Source: Comamonadaceae bacterium (GTDB lineage: Bacteria > Pseudomonadota > Gammaproteobacteria > Burkholderiales > Burkholderiaceae_C). Taken from it: a stretch of DNA of 64,000 nucleotides. The translations under genes were made by a program, and so were the position numbers. This document shows positions 36,222 to 44,623 of this stretch, in pieces (positions within the stretch are counted from its first letter, which is position 1; every line of letters starts with the position of its first letter). Location of the stretch: contig CANFLU010000008.1 of assembly GCA_947447975.1 (NCBI GenBank), positions 1 through 64,000 on the forward strand. The letters run 5' to 3'. Below the pieces are notes generated by a model, which saw only the letters and a list, made by a program, of their open reading frames with translations, did not search any database and was not told the origin of the DNA.

Positions 36222-39200
36222 CTAGAGTGCGCGGGTGATTTCGACGTAGATGAAGCGACCCACTGCGTCGTGCAAGGCACCGTTAAATCCGTAGTTCGCG
36301 GATGTGATCGGAGGCGCCTTGTCGAACAGGTTTCGCGCACCAATGCGAAAAGCGGTATCGCTTAACCAGCCGCCGTCCTTGGCGATGCGGTACTGGGCGA
36401 AGGCGTTGGTCGTAGTCCAGCTGGGCACTTCATAGAAATTGCCGTTCACGAGGGCCGTGCCACTGTCGTTATAGGAACCGACGGTGCTTACGCTCATGCC
36501 CATCGTCACGGCGCCCTGGTCCCAAGTCAGGTTCGCGCCCCACCGCCAGCGCGGATTACCATCTTGACCCACAAGGTCGCCGGCCTGGGTGATAGTGATG
36601 CCCGTACCGAGTTTGCCAGCGGCATTGGCGTCCATCAGCTTTTGCTGGATATCCGAAGGCGACTGGTAATATTTTTCCAACTTGGCCACACTCGCATTCA
36701 GACGGAAGCGGCCGTGTTCGGTGCTGCCACTGTCCATGGTGAGGGACGCGTCCCAGCCCTCGAGAGTGCGCGGACCTAAATTGAAGTAATTGTCATTGAC
36801 GCGATCCAGGGCTCCAACGGTTTGGGTTCCCACCGGCGCCATACGTACCACGCTCGGGTTGGAGCTGCCTGCGAGGCGCAGATAGTAGTCATAGATCAGC
36901 TGGTTCTGGGCGCCCAGAATGCCGATTACGCCTGTCGACTTGATTTTCCAAGAATCAAAAGTCGCACCCAGCCACTTGTAGGGCTGCAGGGCCATGCCGA
37001 TCGAATTGGTCTCCGAATTCTCCGGCTGCAATGCACTGTTACCAGCGCGTACTTCCAAGGTCGACGCTCCCGCGCAGGTAGTGGCATTCAAGCGGCAGGA
37101 CGCCCAATCGGTACGCGTATTCGAGACCGAGGTGCCATCACTGTAAAACTGCGGCAGATTGGGCGCGCGGAAGCTCTCCGACCAGGAAGTGCGCATGCGA
37201 ACGCCGCTCATCACTTCCCAAAGTGCGGCCACCTTGGGTTTGGCTACGCCGCCAAAGTCGGAATAGCTTTCGGCGCGGCCGGCGATCTGCAGGTCAAGCG
37301 ATCGAACGGCCGGTACGGCCATTTCAGGACTGACCAGCGGCACGGCAAGTTCTGCATAGGCCCCAATAACCGAGCGGCTGGCACTAACGTCAGGCGATGC
37401 GCTGGCTCCCATGATGTCTGTGTCGTAAGCCCGGCCGGTGACCGAATCGGTGTATTTGATGGTGCCGTCCAAGCGACCATCGCGATCGTCTTGGAAGGAT
37501 TCCCGGCGCCATTCGACACCCGTAGCCAAGCCAACATTGCCGCTGGGCAGGCGAAAGAGCTCCTGCGTAGTGAAGCGGCCATCCCAGGTAGTCAAGGTCG
37601 TGCTGCTGATCCGATGCACTTCCACCAGGAAGGGTGCCATCGTGGAATACGGGTTGGCCGTGCCGTCCCCGATCGAGTAGTTGCCTTGCGTCCCGCCATT
37701 AAAGGGGTTGTAGGCATTGGCGGTACTGAGCCCCAACTGCTTTTGGAACAAGGTGTTGCTGATCGCATTGTGGGTGTTGTCATCGGTGCGGGCGCTGGCG
37801 TATGACAAGGCACTTTCCCATGCGAACTTGCCGATATCACCGCGCGCGCCCAGCAAGGCTCGTCCCATGGTGTCCGCCACAGTAAAGGTGCGTGGGCCGG
37901 TATCGACTGGCCTGTAGTTGGTGATTCGGATCGGCAGGCCCTCGGTCGGCACGCCAGTCAGGTTGGCCAGGCGATTGGGGCTGGTGCTCGGCCCAAAGGG
38001 GTTCCAGTAATTGGAAGCGGGGATCGTAATCACCGCGCTTGAGATCGGCGCCGACTGCTCGCGCATGCCATCGAGCTTGGCCTGGTAAAGGCTGGCCTCT
38101 CCGAAAAGCTCGCTCTCACCCATGGGCTTACGGAAGCTGGTAAATGCATTGAGTCGCTCCAGCCCGCCGCGAATCGTACGATCGGGATTTTCGTCGTAGC
38201 GCAGGGCGCGCTGGGCGGGGTCAGTAGCGCTTGTGAGACCGCCAGCGCGCAAGCACAGCGTGCTGCTATAAACAGTACTCGAGCAAGCAGCGGCGGTGTT
38301 GCTAGTGGGCTCTACGTGGAAAACACCAGTCGTCGTCAGGGCTGTCGTGCCCTGACGCACCAGAACCGTCGCGCCCGCTGGCGTCACCGCCGTGAAGCTG
38401 CCCCAGGGCGAACTGGTACTACGGTTATCGAAATTGGTGTCGCCCGCCCAGTCGGTACCTGCCATGAGCGGCACCTTGTTCTCGCTGGCAGAGAAAGCAC
38501 GGTCGCTGGCAAGCAAGGCCGAGCGCTTGGTACCACTGATAAACAGCTGCACATTGCCGCCGTCACTGGTTTCCATGCCGGACTTGAATGAGAGGTTGGA
38601 TTCGTCCGTACCGTTGGCTTGGCCTTTACGGGCCTGCAGCTTGACACCCTTGAAATCGGTGTCCGTAAGCACATTGACCACACCGGCTACCGCATCCGAT
38701 CCGTACAGTGCGGCAGCACCGTCACGAAGCACCTCCACTCTATTGACCGCGCCAATCGGGAGCGAATTCGTATTGGCAGTCTGCACGGGGACAAAGTTCT
38801 CTGTCTGCGTTCCCGGAGTCAGGATCAGGCGGCGGCCATTGACCAGCACCAAGGTATTACCGGTACCAACACCGCGCAGGTTGATCGAAGCATTGTCACC
38901 ACGCGCATCGTTCAGATTGCCCGTGGTGCGGGCTTCCTGGAAATTCACATCACCGGCTTGCGGCAACGACCGGAACAGATCATCCCCTGAGACGCTTCCA
39001 ACGGTCGCGATCTGGGACGCGTCGAGAACAGAAACGGGAAGCGCCTCTTGGAGCCTGGCAATCCGCGAGCCGGTCACCGTCACGGCGTTTATTTGTCCCA
39101 CTGCACCACCTTGCGATGGGCTGTCAGGTGGCGTCTGGGCCGGGGTCTGGGCTTGCGCTAGGCCATCGACTAAAGAAAGTACCGTGGAGGCTAGGAGGGT

Positions 39201-39227
39201 GAGCGTTGCGTAACGAATCGTCTTCAT
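36222..39227 (-). CDS. TonB-dependent outer-membrane receptor
   Basis: A 1001-residue protein with a signal peptide (LSLVDGLAQAQ, cut near residue 26). The plug domain contains VTVTGSRIARLQEALPVSVL, INLRGVGTGNTLVLVNGRRL and VNRVEVLRDGAAALYGSDA. A large barrel follows, ending in an aromatic and basic strand, GRFIYVEITRAL. This family brings scarce or large ligands across the outer membrane using TonB energy. Its length and RG-type plug suit peptide or oligomer uptake rather than simple siderophores. It is divergent from the GGT/PGA genes, so it probably imports a product of the same pathway. Confidence 0.93.
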   Translation of the reverse strand: MKTIRYATLTLLASTVLSLVDGLAQAQTPAQTPPDSPSQGGAVGQINAVTVTGSRIARLQEALPVSVLDASQIATVGSVSGDDLFRSLPQAGDVNFQEARTTGNLNDARGDNASINLRGVGTGNTLVLVNGRRLILTPGTQTENFVPVQTANTNSLPIGAVNRVEVLRDGAAALYGSDAVAGVVNVLTDTDFKGVKLQARKGQANGTDESNLSFKSGMETSDGGNVQLFISGTKRSALLASDRAFSASENKVPLMAGTDWAGDTNFDNRSTSSPWGSFTAVTPAGATVLVRQGTTALTTTGVFHVEPTSNTAAACSSTVYSSTLCLRAGGLTSATDPAQRALRYDENPDRTIRGGLERLNAFTSFRKPMGESELFGEASLYQAKLDGMREQSAPISSAVITIPASNYWNPFGPSTSPNRLANLTGVPTEGLPIRITNYRPVDTGPRTFTVADTMGRALLGARGDIGKFAWESALSYASARTDDNTHNAISNTLFQKQLGLSTANAYNPFNGGTQGNYSIGDGTANPYSTMAPFLVEVHRISSTTLTTWDGRFTTQELFRLPSGNVGLATGVEWRRESFQDDRDGRLDGTIKYTDSVTGRAYDTDIMGASASPDVSASRSVIGAYAELAVPLVSPEMAVPAVRSLDLQIAGRAESYSDFGGVAKPKVAALWEVMSGVRMRTSWSESFRAPNLPQFYSDGTSVSNTRTDWASCRLNATTCAGASTLEVRAGNSALQPENSETNSIGMALQPYKWLGATFDSWKIKSTGVIGILGAQNQLIYDYYLRLAGSSNPSVVRMAPVGTQTVGALDRVNDNYFNLGPRTLEGWDASLTMDSGSTEHGRFRLNASVAKLEKYYQSPSDIQQKLMDANAAGKLGTGITITQAGDLVGQDGNPRWRWGANLTWDQGAVTMGMSVSTVGSYNDSGTALVNGNFYEVPSWTTTNAFAQYRIAKDGGWLSDTAFRIGARNLFDKAPPITSANYGFNGALHDAVGRFIYVEITRAL

Positions 39228-39428
39228 GGCTATACGGTGTTATTGAATTGAGGTCGGGCGGCCTAGGTCGCTCGGGCAGATTTCATTTTGGATCAAGAGG
39301 CCGGAGCTGAAAAGGCTCTCCCATCGGCCGCACCTTTTTTTTCTTTTATATTTTTTTTGTTTTTCACCGCGCTGATAAGCTCGGTCTGTAGATTCGGCTT
39401 GTACACGTGCGTTCTTTTAGGGGGTTGT
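39228..39428 (+). promoter_or_regulatory. Divergent promoter region with leader hairpin and T-tracts
   Basis: About 200 bp between the receptor gene and the first GGT. On the plus strand GGCCG (39299-39303) pairs with CGGCC (39325-39329), enclosing a weaker GGAGC/GCTC-type pairing. Soon after come T8, T4 and T8 tracts between 39335 and 39358, very unusual for this GC-rich sequence. A hairpin followed by U-rich RNA would act as a terminator or attenuator ahead of GGT1 if transcription begins upstream of 39299. Alternatively the T-tract is an AT-rich promoter element. Confidence 0.5.
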
Positions 39429-41117
39429 TTGAAGCGAATATTTATCACCCTGTGGTCTCTCTTGGCGGCAGCCGGGATGGCCTGCGCGCAGACGCCGGTC
39501 AATCTCTATGCCCGTGACGCGCAGGGTAAGCAAGGCATTGTCGCGTCGGCCAAACCAGAATCATCCAAAGTAGGCATCGACATCCTGCGCCGGGGCGGCA
39601 ATGCCATCGATGCAGCCGTTGCTACGGCATTTGCGCTCGGTGTTTTAGAACCCAACGCCTCGGGCGTGGGCGGCGGCGGTTTCGTGATCGTCAAGTTGGT
39701 CAACATGAAGGACGCGGTCGTCATTGACTTTCGCGAGTCTGCGCCGGCCGCCGCCAAGGCAGATATGTACCCGATCGGTGAAAACGGCAAGGTGACAAAC
39801 GCGGCCAACGTGATCGGTGGCCTAGCCTGCGCAGTCCCTGGCGACGTCGCAGGTCTGCTCTATGCGCTGGACACTTATGGCTCGAAGAAGCTGACCCGCG
39901 CCCAAGTCATGCAACCGGCCATCGACTGGGCGCGCAAAGGCTTCATCGTCACGCCCAACCTGTCCAAAATCGTTACGGAGGAACTGGGCAAGATCAACAA
40001 ATTCCCAGCGACCGCCAAGCTTTACACCAATGACGGTCTGCCACTCGAAGCCGGCGACACCATCAAGAACCCGGATCTCGGCGCCACCCTGGAAATGATT
40101 GCCCGCAAAGGCAAAGATGGTTTCTACAAGGGCGACATGGCCAAACGCATCGTAGCGGCTGTTCGCGATGCCGGCGGCGTCATCACCGAGGAAGACCTGT
40201 CCAACTACCAGATCAAGATTCGTCAGCCAGTCACCGGAACATATCGTGGGTACAGCATCCTATCGACGCCCCCTGCAAGCTCTGGCGGTATCCATGTCAT
40301 CGAGATGCTCAATATCCTCGAAAATTTCGACATGGCTAAGCTAGGCGATGGCACGCCTGCATCGCTGCACGTATGGAGCGAGGCCATGAAGATGGCCTTC
40401 GCCGATCGCGCGAAATACACGGCAGATACCGACTTCGAAAAAGTGCCTCTTGCAGGTCTGACCAGCAAAGCCTACGCAAAAGAGCTGGCCGCAAACATTG
40501 ACATGAAAAAACCGATGTCCGGCGTCCAGGCCGGCGACCCGTCACGCTATGAATCGGGATCGACCACCAGCCTGTCGGTCATGGACAAACAGGGCAACAT
40601 GGTCACCATCACCAAGACCATCAACCATTTCTTTGGTTCTGGCGTGATGGTTCCGGGTGCCGGTTTCATCATGAATAATGAAATGGACGACTTCGTGGCC
40701 AAGCCCGGATCGGCCAACTCGATCGAACCAGGAAAGCGCCCCTTGTCGTCGATGAGTCCGACCCTGGTGCTGGACCCCCAAGGCAAGCCATTCATGACCA
40801 TTGGTTCGCCCGGCTCAACACGCATCATCGGTGCAGTAGCAGAGGTCATTTCAAACGTCATCGACCACCAGATGTCCATTCAGCAGGCCGTTATGGCGCC
40901 GCGCTTCTTCCGAATGCACTCTGGGGACTACAACCTCGAAGGCCGAGTTTCCATCAACACCAAGAACGCGCTTGAAGCGATGGGACACAAGATTGTGCTC
41001 AAAGGCGATTGGGATGCCTTCTTTGGTGGCGTACATGCCGCGCTGTTAGACCGCAACAAGAAGATCCTGTTCGGCGGCGCCGATCCGCGTCGCGACGGCT
41101 ACGTAGAGGCCTACTGA
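39429..41117 (+). CDS. ggt: Gamma-glutamyltransferase, copy 1
   Basis: A 562-residue secreted Ntn hydrolase. The start is probably the TTG at 39429, which has AGGGGG upstream and begins a signal peptide ending AAAGMACAQ; a longer frame from a TTG at 39288 gives a poor leader. N-terminal signatures are GILRRGGNAIDAAVATAFAL-like (here DILRRGGNAIDAAVATAFAL) and GVGGGGF. Self-cleavage should occur before T379 in ESGSTTSLSV; the usual TTH has become TTS. MNNEMDDF follows. In this island it may split or transfer gamma-glutamyl bonds of the polymer, as CapD does. Confidence 0.92.
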   Translation: MKRIFITLWSLLAAAGMACAQTPVNLYARDAQGKQGIVASAKPESSKVGIDILRRGGNAIDAAVATAFALGVLEPNASGVGGGGFVIVKLVNMKDAVVIDFRESAPAAAKADMYPIGENGKVTNAANVIGGLACAVPGDVAGLLYALDTYGSKKLTRAQVMQPAIDWARKGFIVTPNLSKIVTEELGKINKFPATAKLYTNDGLPLEAGDTIKNPDLGATLEMIARKGKDGFYKGDMAKRIVAAVRDAGGVITEEDLSNYQIKIRQPVTGTYRGYSILSTPPASSGGIHVIEMLNILENFDMAKLGDGTPASLHVWSEAMKMAFADRAKYTADTDFEKVPLAGLTSKAYAKELAANIDMKKPMSGVQAGDPSRYESGSTTSLSVMDKQGNMVTITKTINHFFGSGVMVPGAGFIMNNEMDDFVAKPGSANSIEPGKRPLSSMSPTLVLDPQGKPFMTIGSPGSTRIIGAVAEVISNVIDHQMSIQQAVMAPRFFRMHSGDYNLEGRVSINTKNALEAMGHKIVLKGDWDAFFGGVHAALLDRNKKILFGGADPRRDGYVEAY

Positions 41118-41234
41118 ACCGAGCACCCTTGGAACGCATCCTCTGAGTAGCGCGCGATACCCCCCTCCGGGTCCGGCCAGTGACGGGGCAGAAACGTTCT
41201 ATTTAAAACCGTTTTACATCGAAGGAGAATTAGC

Positions 41235-41795
41235 ATGAACCACTTATCCATTGCCTTTTGCACGCTGTTGTTCGCAGCGGCGTCCGCCAGTGCACAAACC
41301 CTCAACCTCAAGGCACCGGTCGCCGACAAGCCGGCGCTACTGACGTCGTCAGGCCAAAGCGCCGACATCGAGATGGTCAAGGTCCTGCTAGATCGCGCCA
41401 AACTGCCGTACAAGATGGATGCCAAGATCGCCGCGCCGGCATTGGCCGGCGCCGGTGCCAAAAGCCTATTGCTGGTGCTTGGCGCGAGTTCCAAGGGACT
41501 TGGCGCCGCGGGCATTTCTGCACAGGGTGAAATCGAGCGAACCAATTTGCTGATCGCCGAAGCTAAGAAGCAGGGCATGAAGATCATCGGCCTGCACATT
41601 GGCGGCAAAAGTCGGCGCGGCGAAATGTCAGATAAATTCCTGACCGATGCCGTGCCCGCCTGCGATTACGTCATTGTGGTTGGCGAAGCCAATGATGATG
41701 GCCTATTTACCAAGCTGACCGGCAGCAAAGTCACGCTCGATACCGTCGAGAAGATCTCCAAGCTTGGGGATCCGCTAGGCAAAGCATTCAAATAG
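41235..41795 (+). CDS. DUF6305 family secreted protein, copy 2
   Basis: A 186-residue protein with a signal peptide (TLLFAAASASAQ). The core reads LLLVLGASSKGLGAAGISAQ, IIGLHIGGKSRRGEMSDKFL and CDYVIVVGEANDDGLFTKL, clearly homologous to copy 1. A strong GAAGGAGA ribosome site lies 7 bp upstream, suggesting high expression. It precedes the DctM-type permease gene, where TRAP systems often encode their binding protein. DUF6305 is not a DctP homologue by eye, so this role is inference. Confidence 0.88.
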   Translation: MNHLSIAFCTLLFAAASASAQTLNLKAPVADKPALLTSSGQSADIEMVKVLLDRAKLPYKMDAKIAAPALAGAGAKSLLLVLGASSKGLGAAGISAQGEIERTNLLIAEAKKQGMKIIGLHIGGKSRRGEMSDKFLTDAVPACDYVIVVGEANDDGLFTKLTGSKVTLDTVEKISKLGDPLGKAFK

Positions 41796-41919
41796 GCTGC
41801 AAACCCAAGACCACTGAACCCAGTGTCGCCCGCGGTGTTGGCTCAGCCGCAGTGATGAGCGCCGCCCGGGCAGGCGACCCGACCCCCAGCATTTCCCTCC
41901 CGCAATACGGAGTCTCCCC

Positions 41920-43197
41920 ATGACCACTGGACTGCTATTCGTCCTACTGATGGCGATATCGCTCGTCGTCTTCATCGTTGTCGCCAAGTGGCCTGTTTCG
42001 CTGAGCCTGGTTGCGACGTCCATCCTCATCCTATTGCTCGCCGGTGACGGCGGCCTCCATATCGATAAGCTGGTCGAAGGCATGTTTGGCTATCTCGACG
42101 TGGGCATCGTGCTGATCGCCGCGATGATCTTCATGAAGATCTTGGAGGCCAACGGCATGCTTGCGGAGTTGACCCGCCGCATCATCGTCACCTTTGGGCG
42201 TTCGCCGCTCGGACTGCTGGTCGCGCTGACTGTCGTCGTGATGTTTCCGGGAATGATTACCGGATCCTGCACCGCCTCGGTACTGGGTACCGGGGCCATC
42301 GTCGCACCGATTCTGGTCGAGATGGGATTGCCTTTGCTGGTTGCCGGCGCCTTCATCTCCAGTGCTTCGGTTTACGGCATGATCGCCCCGCCGGTCAACG
42401 TGCTGGTCATGACGATCGGCGGCGGCATCGACCTGCCTTACATCGGCTTTGACCTGCCATTAGCGCTTGTTTCCTTCCCACTGGCTATCTTGACCAGCAT
42501 CTATCTGGGTCATCGCTACGTGGAAAAAGACAAACTGGCGCGGGTCATCGAACGCAGTCGGGCCGCTGGCGGCGAGGAAGGAATTGTCCAATACCTCCCG
42601 CTGCTCGTCGTCTTCATCCTGATGATCGGCCCAAAGGCCTTCCCGCAATGGTTCCCGGACCCGCGGCTGCCGCTAACTTTCCTGATCGGCTCGGCGCTGG
42701 CGCTATACACCGGCAAGCGGATCAAGCCTTTAAAGGCCGCGCTTGAAGGCGTCAACGAAATTCTGCCAGTGATAGGCATCCTCTTTGGCGTGGGTATGCT
42801 GATCGAAGTCATGACGCTTACCGGAATGCGGGGCGCGATTGTCGTCGGCGCGTTGTCGCTACCGGATGTTCTGATGTTGGCTGGCCTCGCCCTGATTCTG
42901 CCCATCTTCGGCGGAGTGTCGGTATACGGCGGCGCCAGCGTGCTGGGCGTCCCATTCGCGCTGGCCATGCTGGGCCAGAACCAAATTATTGTGCTGACGG
43001 CCCTTTCACTGATAGGTGCCATGGGCAGCTACATGCCGCCGGTGGCACTGACACCTGTGGTCACCGCCAAGTTGATTGGCGAACCCAGCTACATGAAGAT
43101 CGCTCGGCTCAGCCTGGTGCCGTCGATCGCGGCCATCCTCGTCGGCCTGATGATGATCGTCTTCGCCAATCCGATCGCACACTTTCTGGGAGTATGA
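41920..43197 (+). CDS. TRAP-type large permease subunit (DctM-like)
   Basis: A 425-residue protein with about twelve helices. DctM signatures are seen: FPGMITGSCTASVLGTGAI, GAFISSASVYGMIAPPVNVL and IPTFGGVSVYGGASVLG-like (here LPIFGGVSVYGGASVLG). TRAP transporters take up C4-dicarboxylates, keto acids or amino acids with Na+ and a binding protein. The normal DctQ and DctP partners are not adjacent. A 47-residue two-helix protein follows after 2 bp and a DUF6305 protein precedes, so partners may be replaced. Glutamate or gamma-glutamyl oligomers are the most likely cargo, by context only. Confidence 0.88.
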   Translation: MTTGLLFVLLMAISLVVFIVVAKWPVSLSLVATSILILLLAGDGGLHIDKLVEGMFGYLDVGIVLIAAMIFMKILEANGMLAELTRRIIVTFGRSPLGLLVALTVVVMFPGMITGSCTASVLGTGAIVAPILVEMGLPLLVAGAFISSASVYGMIAPPVNVLVMTIGGGIDLPYIGFDLPLALVSFPLAILTSIYLGHRYVEKDKLARVIERSRAAGGEEGIVQYLPLLVVFILMIGPKAFPQWFPDPRLPLTFLIGSALALYTGKRIKPLKAALEGVNEILPVIGILFGVGMLIEVMTLTGMRGAIVVGALSLPDVLMLAGLALILPIFGGVSVYGGASVLGVPFALAMLGQNQIIVLTALSLIGAMGSYMPPVALTPVVTAKLIGEPSYMKIARLSLVPSIAAILVGLMMIVFANPIAHFLGV

Positions 43198-43199
43198 CT

Positions 43200-43343
43200 A
43201 TGACGCTGACCTATCGATTGATTGTCGTGCTGGCGATTGTCTTGATCACCATGGTGCTGTTCACCCAAAAGAATTTGACCTTAAAGATGAATGCTGGGCT
43301 CATCCTCATTCCGCTCGTCATGCGGGCACTAATGATCGTCTGA
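43200..43343 (+). CDS. 47-residue two-helix membrane protein after DctM
   Basis: A short gene beginning ATG at 43200, 2 bp after the permease stop, with GGGAG at 43188-43192 as ribosome site, ending TGA at 43341-43343. The protein begins MTLTYRLIVVLAIVLITMVL, then a polar FTQKNLTLKMN and a second hydrophobic stretch AGLILIPLVMRALMIV. Two membrane helices are predicted. It is the only candidate in the cluster for a small TRAP subunit, although far shorter than DctQ (about 150-200 residues). The coupling to the permease supports it being real. Confidence 0.7.
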   Translation: MTLTYRLIVVLAIVLITMVLFTQKNLTLKMNAGLILIPLVMRALMIV

Positions 43344-43361
43344 GTTACGGGAGGACCCCCC

Positions 43362-44579
43362 ATGAATGCACTATTCAAAGACCGCAAGAACCTGGTGGCC
43401 TCGGTCGGGGTACTGGCCCTCGTTGTCGCCATCCTGTGCGTGGTGATTCCCCAAGCGCTGACGATGCGCCAACCCGACTTGATCCACCAAGGCCCGGGCG
43501 TCACCGAGGTCCGCAAATTGTCGGACTTTTTCGATGGTATCGCCGGAACAAGCGGGGACACCGAGGTCTACGTGCTCGACTCCGGTAAGCCCGGGGCGAG
43601 CGCACTCCTTCTTGGCGGAACGCACGCCAATGAACCCGCGGGCTATCTGTCCGCTGTATTGTTCATCGAAAACGCGGTACCCGCGACCGGCAAGCTGTAT
43701 GTGATACCCACCGCCAACGCCTCGGCGATGAGCCACACCGACTATATGGAAGGCACTCCGCGCAGGTTCGCGATCGACACCCCGGCGGGACCGCGTTCGT
43801 TCCGCTATGGGTCGCGCGCAACGAGTCCGGCCGACCAATGGCCCGACCCGGATATCTATGTGCACGCATCCTCGGGACAAAGGTTGTCGGGCTCAGAAAC
43901 GCGTAACCTCAATCGTGCCTATCCGGGGCGCGTGGATGGCACCTTCACCGAAAAAGTCGCCTTCGCGATTACCAGCTTGATCCGCAAGGAGAAGATCGAT
44001 ATCACCATCGATCTTCACGAGGCCTCGCCCGAATACCCTGTGGTCAACGCCATCGTCGCGCATAACAGGGCGATGAAGATCGCTTCGATCGCCCTGCTCA
44101 ACCTAGAGATGGACGACATCCCCATCGGCGTAGAGCCGTCGCCAACCAATCTGCGCGGCCTGTCGCACCGCGAATTGGGCGATGCCACCAACACGCTGTC
44201 CCTGCTCTTCGAATCGACGAATCCTGCACAGGGCCGCTTGCGTGGGGTCATCAACGAGGCGCTGATCGTGGAGGGCAAGGACGAGATGTATCTGGCGGCG
44301 CACAAGCTCGGAAGGCTGTTCGTTCCTTTCGGTCCGCAAGGCGAACCACTCAAGAAGCGCGTCGCCCGCCACATCAGCACGACGCAAGCGGTGTTCGATG
44401 CCTATGCCTCCGAGATGCCAGAGCGTCATGTGCTTGTTGGCGCTATGCCGTCCTACCAAGAACTGCTGGACAAGGGGATTGGCCCTTACCTCCAATCACC
44501 GAAAACCGCTGCTGGTGCAGCGCCTAGGGCCCCGCAGCAACTCGCTGAGGTGCCAGAACGAAGGGGCCTGGCTCAATGA
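43362..44579 (+). CDS. AstE/AspA-like (M14-fold) zinc hydrolase, copy 1
   Basis: A 405-residue protein with one N-terminal membrane helix (about 10-33) that anchors it in the inner membrane facing the periplasm. Zinc ligands appear in GGTHANEPAG (H88, E91) and DLHEAS (H219). The substrate-binding arginine region is RNLNRAYPGR (about 181-190). The family includes succinylglutamate desuccinylase and aspartoacylase, and the fold is that of M14 carboxypeptidases and phage poly-gamma-glutamate hydrolases. In this island it probably cleaves gamma-glutamyl or N-acyl-glutamate bonds. Confidence 0.88.
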   Translation: MNALFKDRKNLVASVGVLALVVAILCVVIPQALTMRQPDLIHQGPGVTEVRKLSDFFDGIAGTSGDTEVYVLDSGKPGASALLLGGTHANEPAGYLSAVLFIENAVPATGKLYVIPTANASAMSHTDYMEGTPRRFAIDTPAGPRSFRYGSRATSPADQWPDPDIYVHASSGQRLSGSETRNLNRAYPGRVDGTFTEKVAFAITSLIRKEKIDITIDLHEASPEYPVVNAIVAHNRAMKIASIALLNLEMDDIPIGVEPSPTNLRGLSHRELGDATNTLSLLFESTNPAQGRLRGVINEALIVEGKDEMYLAAHKLGRLFVPFGPQGEPLKKRVARHISTTQAVFDAYASEMPERHVLVGAMPSYQELLDKGIGPYLQSPKTAAGAAPRAPQQLAEVPERRGLAQ

Positions 44580-44623
44580 CTTGGGGCTCCGCATCATGAA
44601 TCAAGCTTATTAGGAGCTGCCTT

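Noticed and set aside
35860..36225. 121-codon plus-strand frame between receptor and DUF6305 genes
   Set aside because: No ribosome site or family features; it contains the overlapping hairpins and is better read as non-coding.
36822..37805. 327-codon plus-strand frame inside the TonB receptor gene
   Set aside because: Entirely antisense to a well-supported receptor and lacking any recognisable motif.
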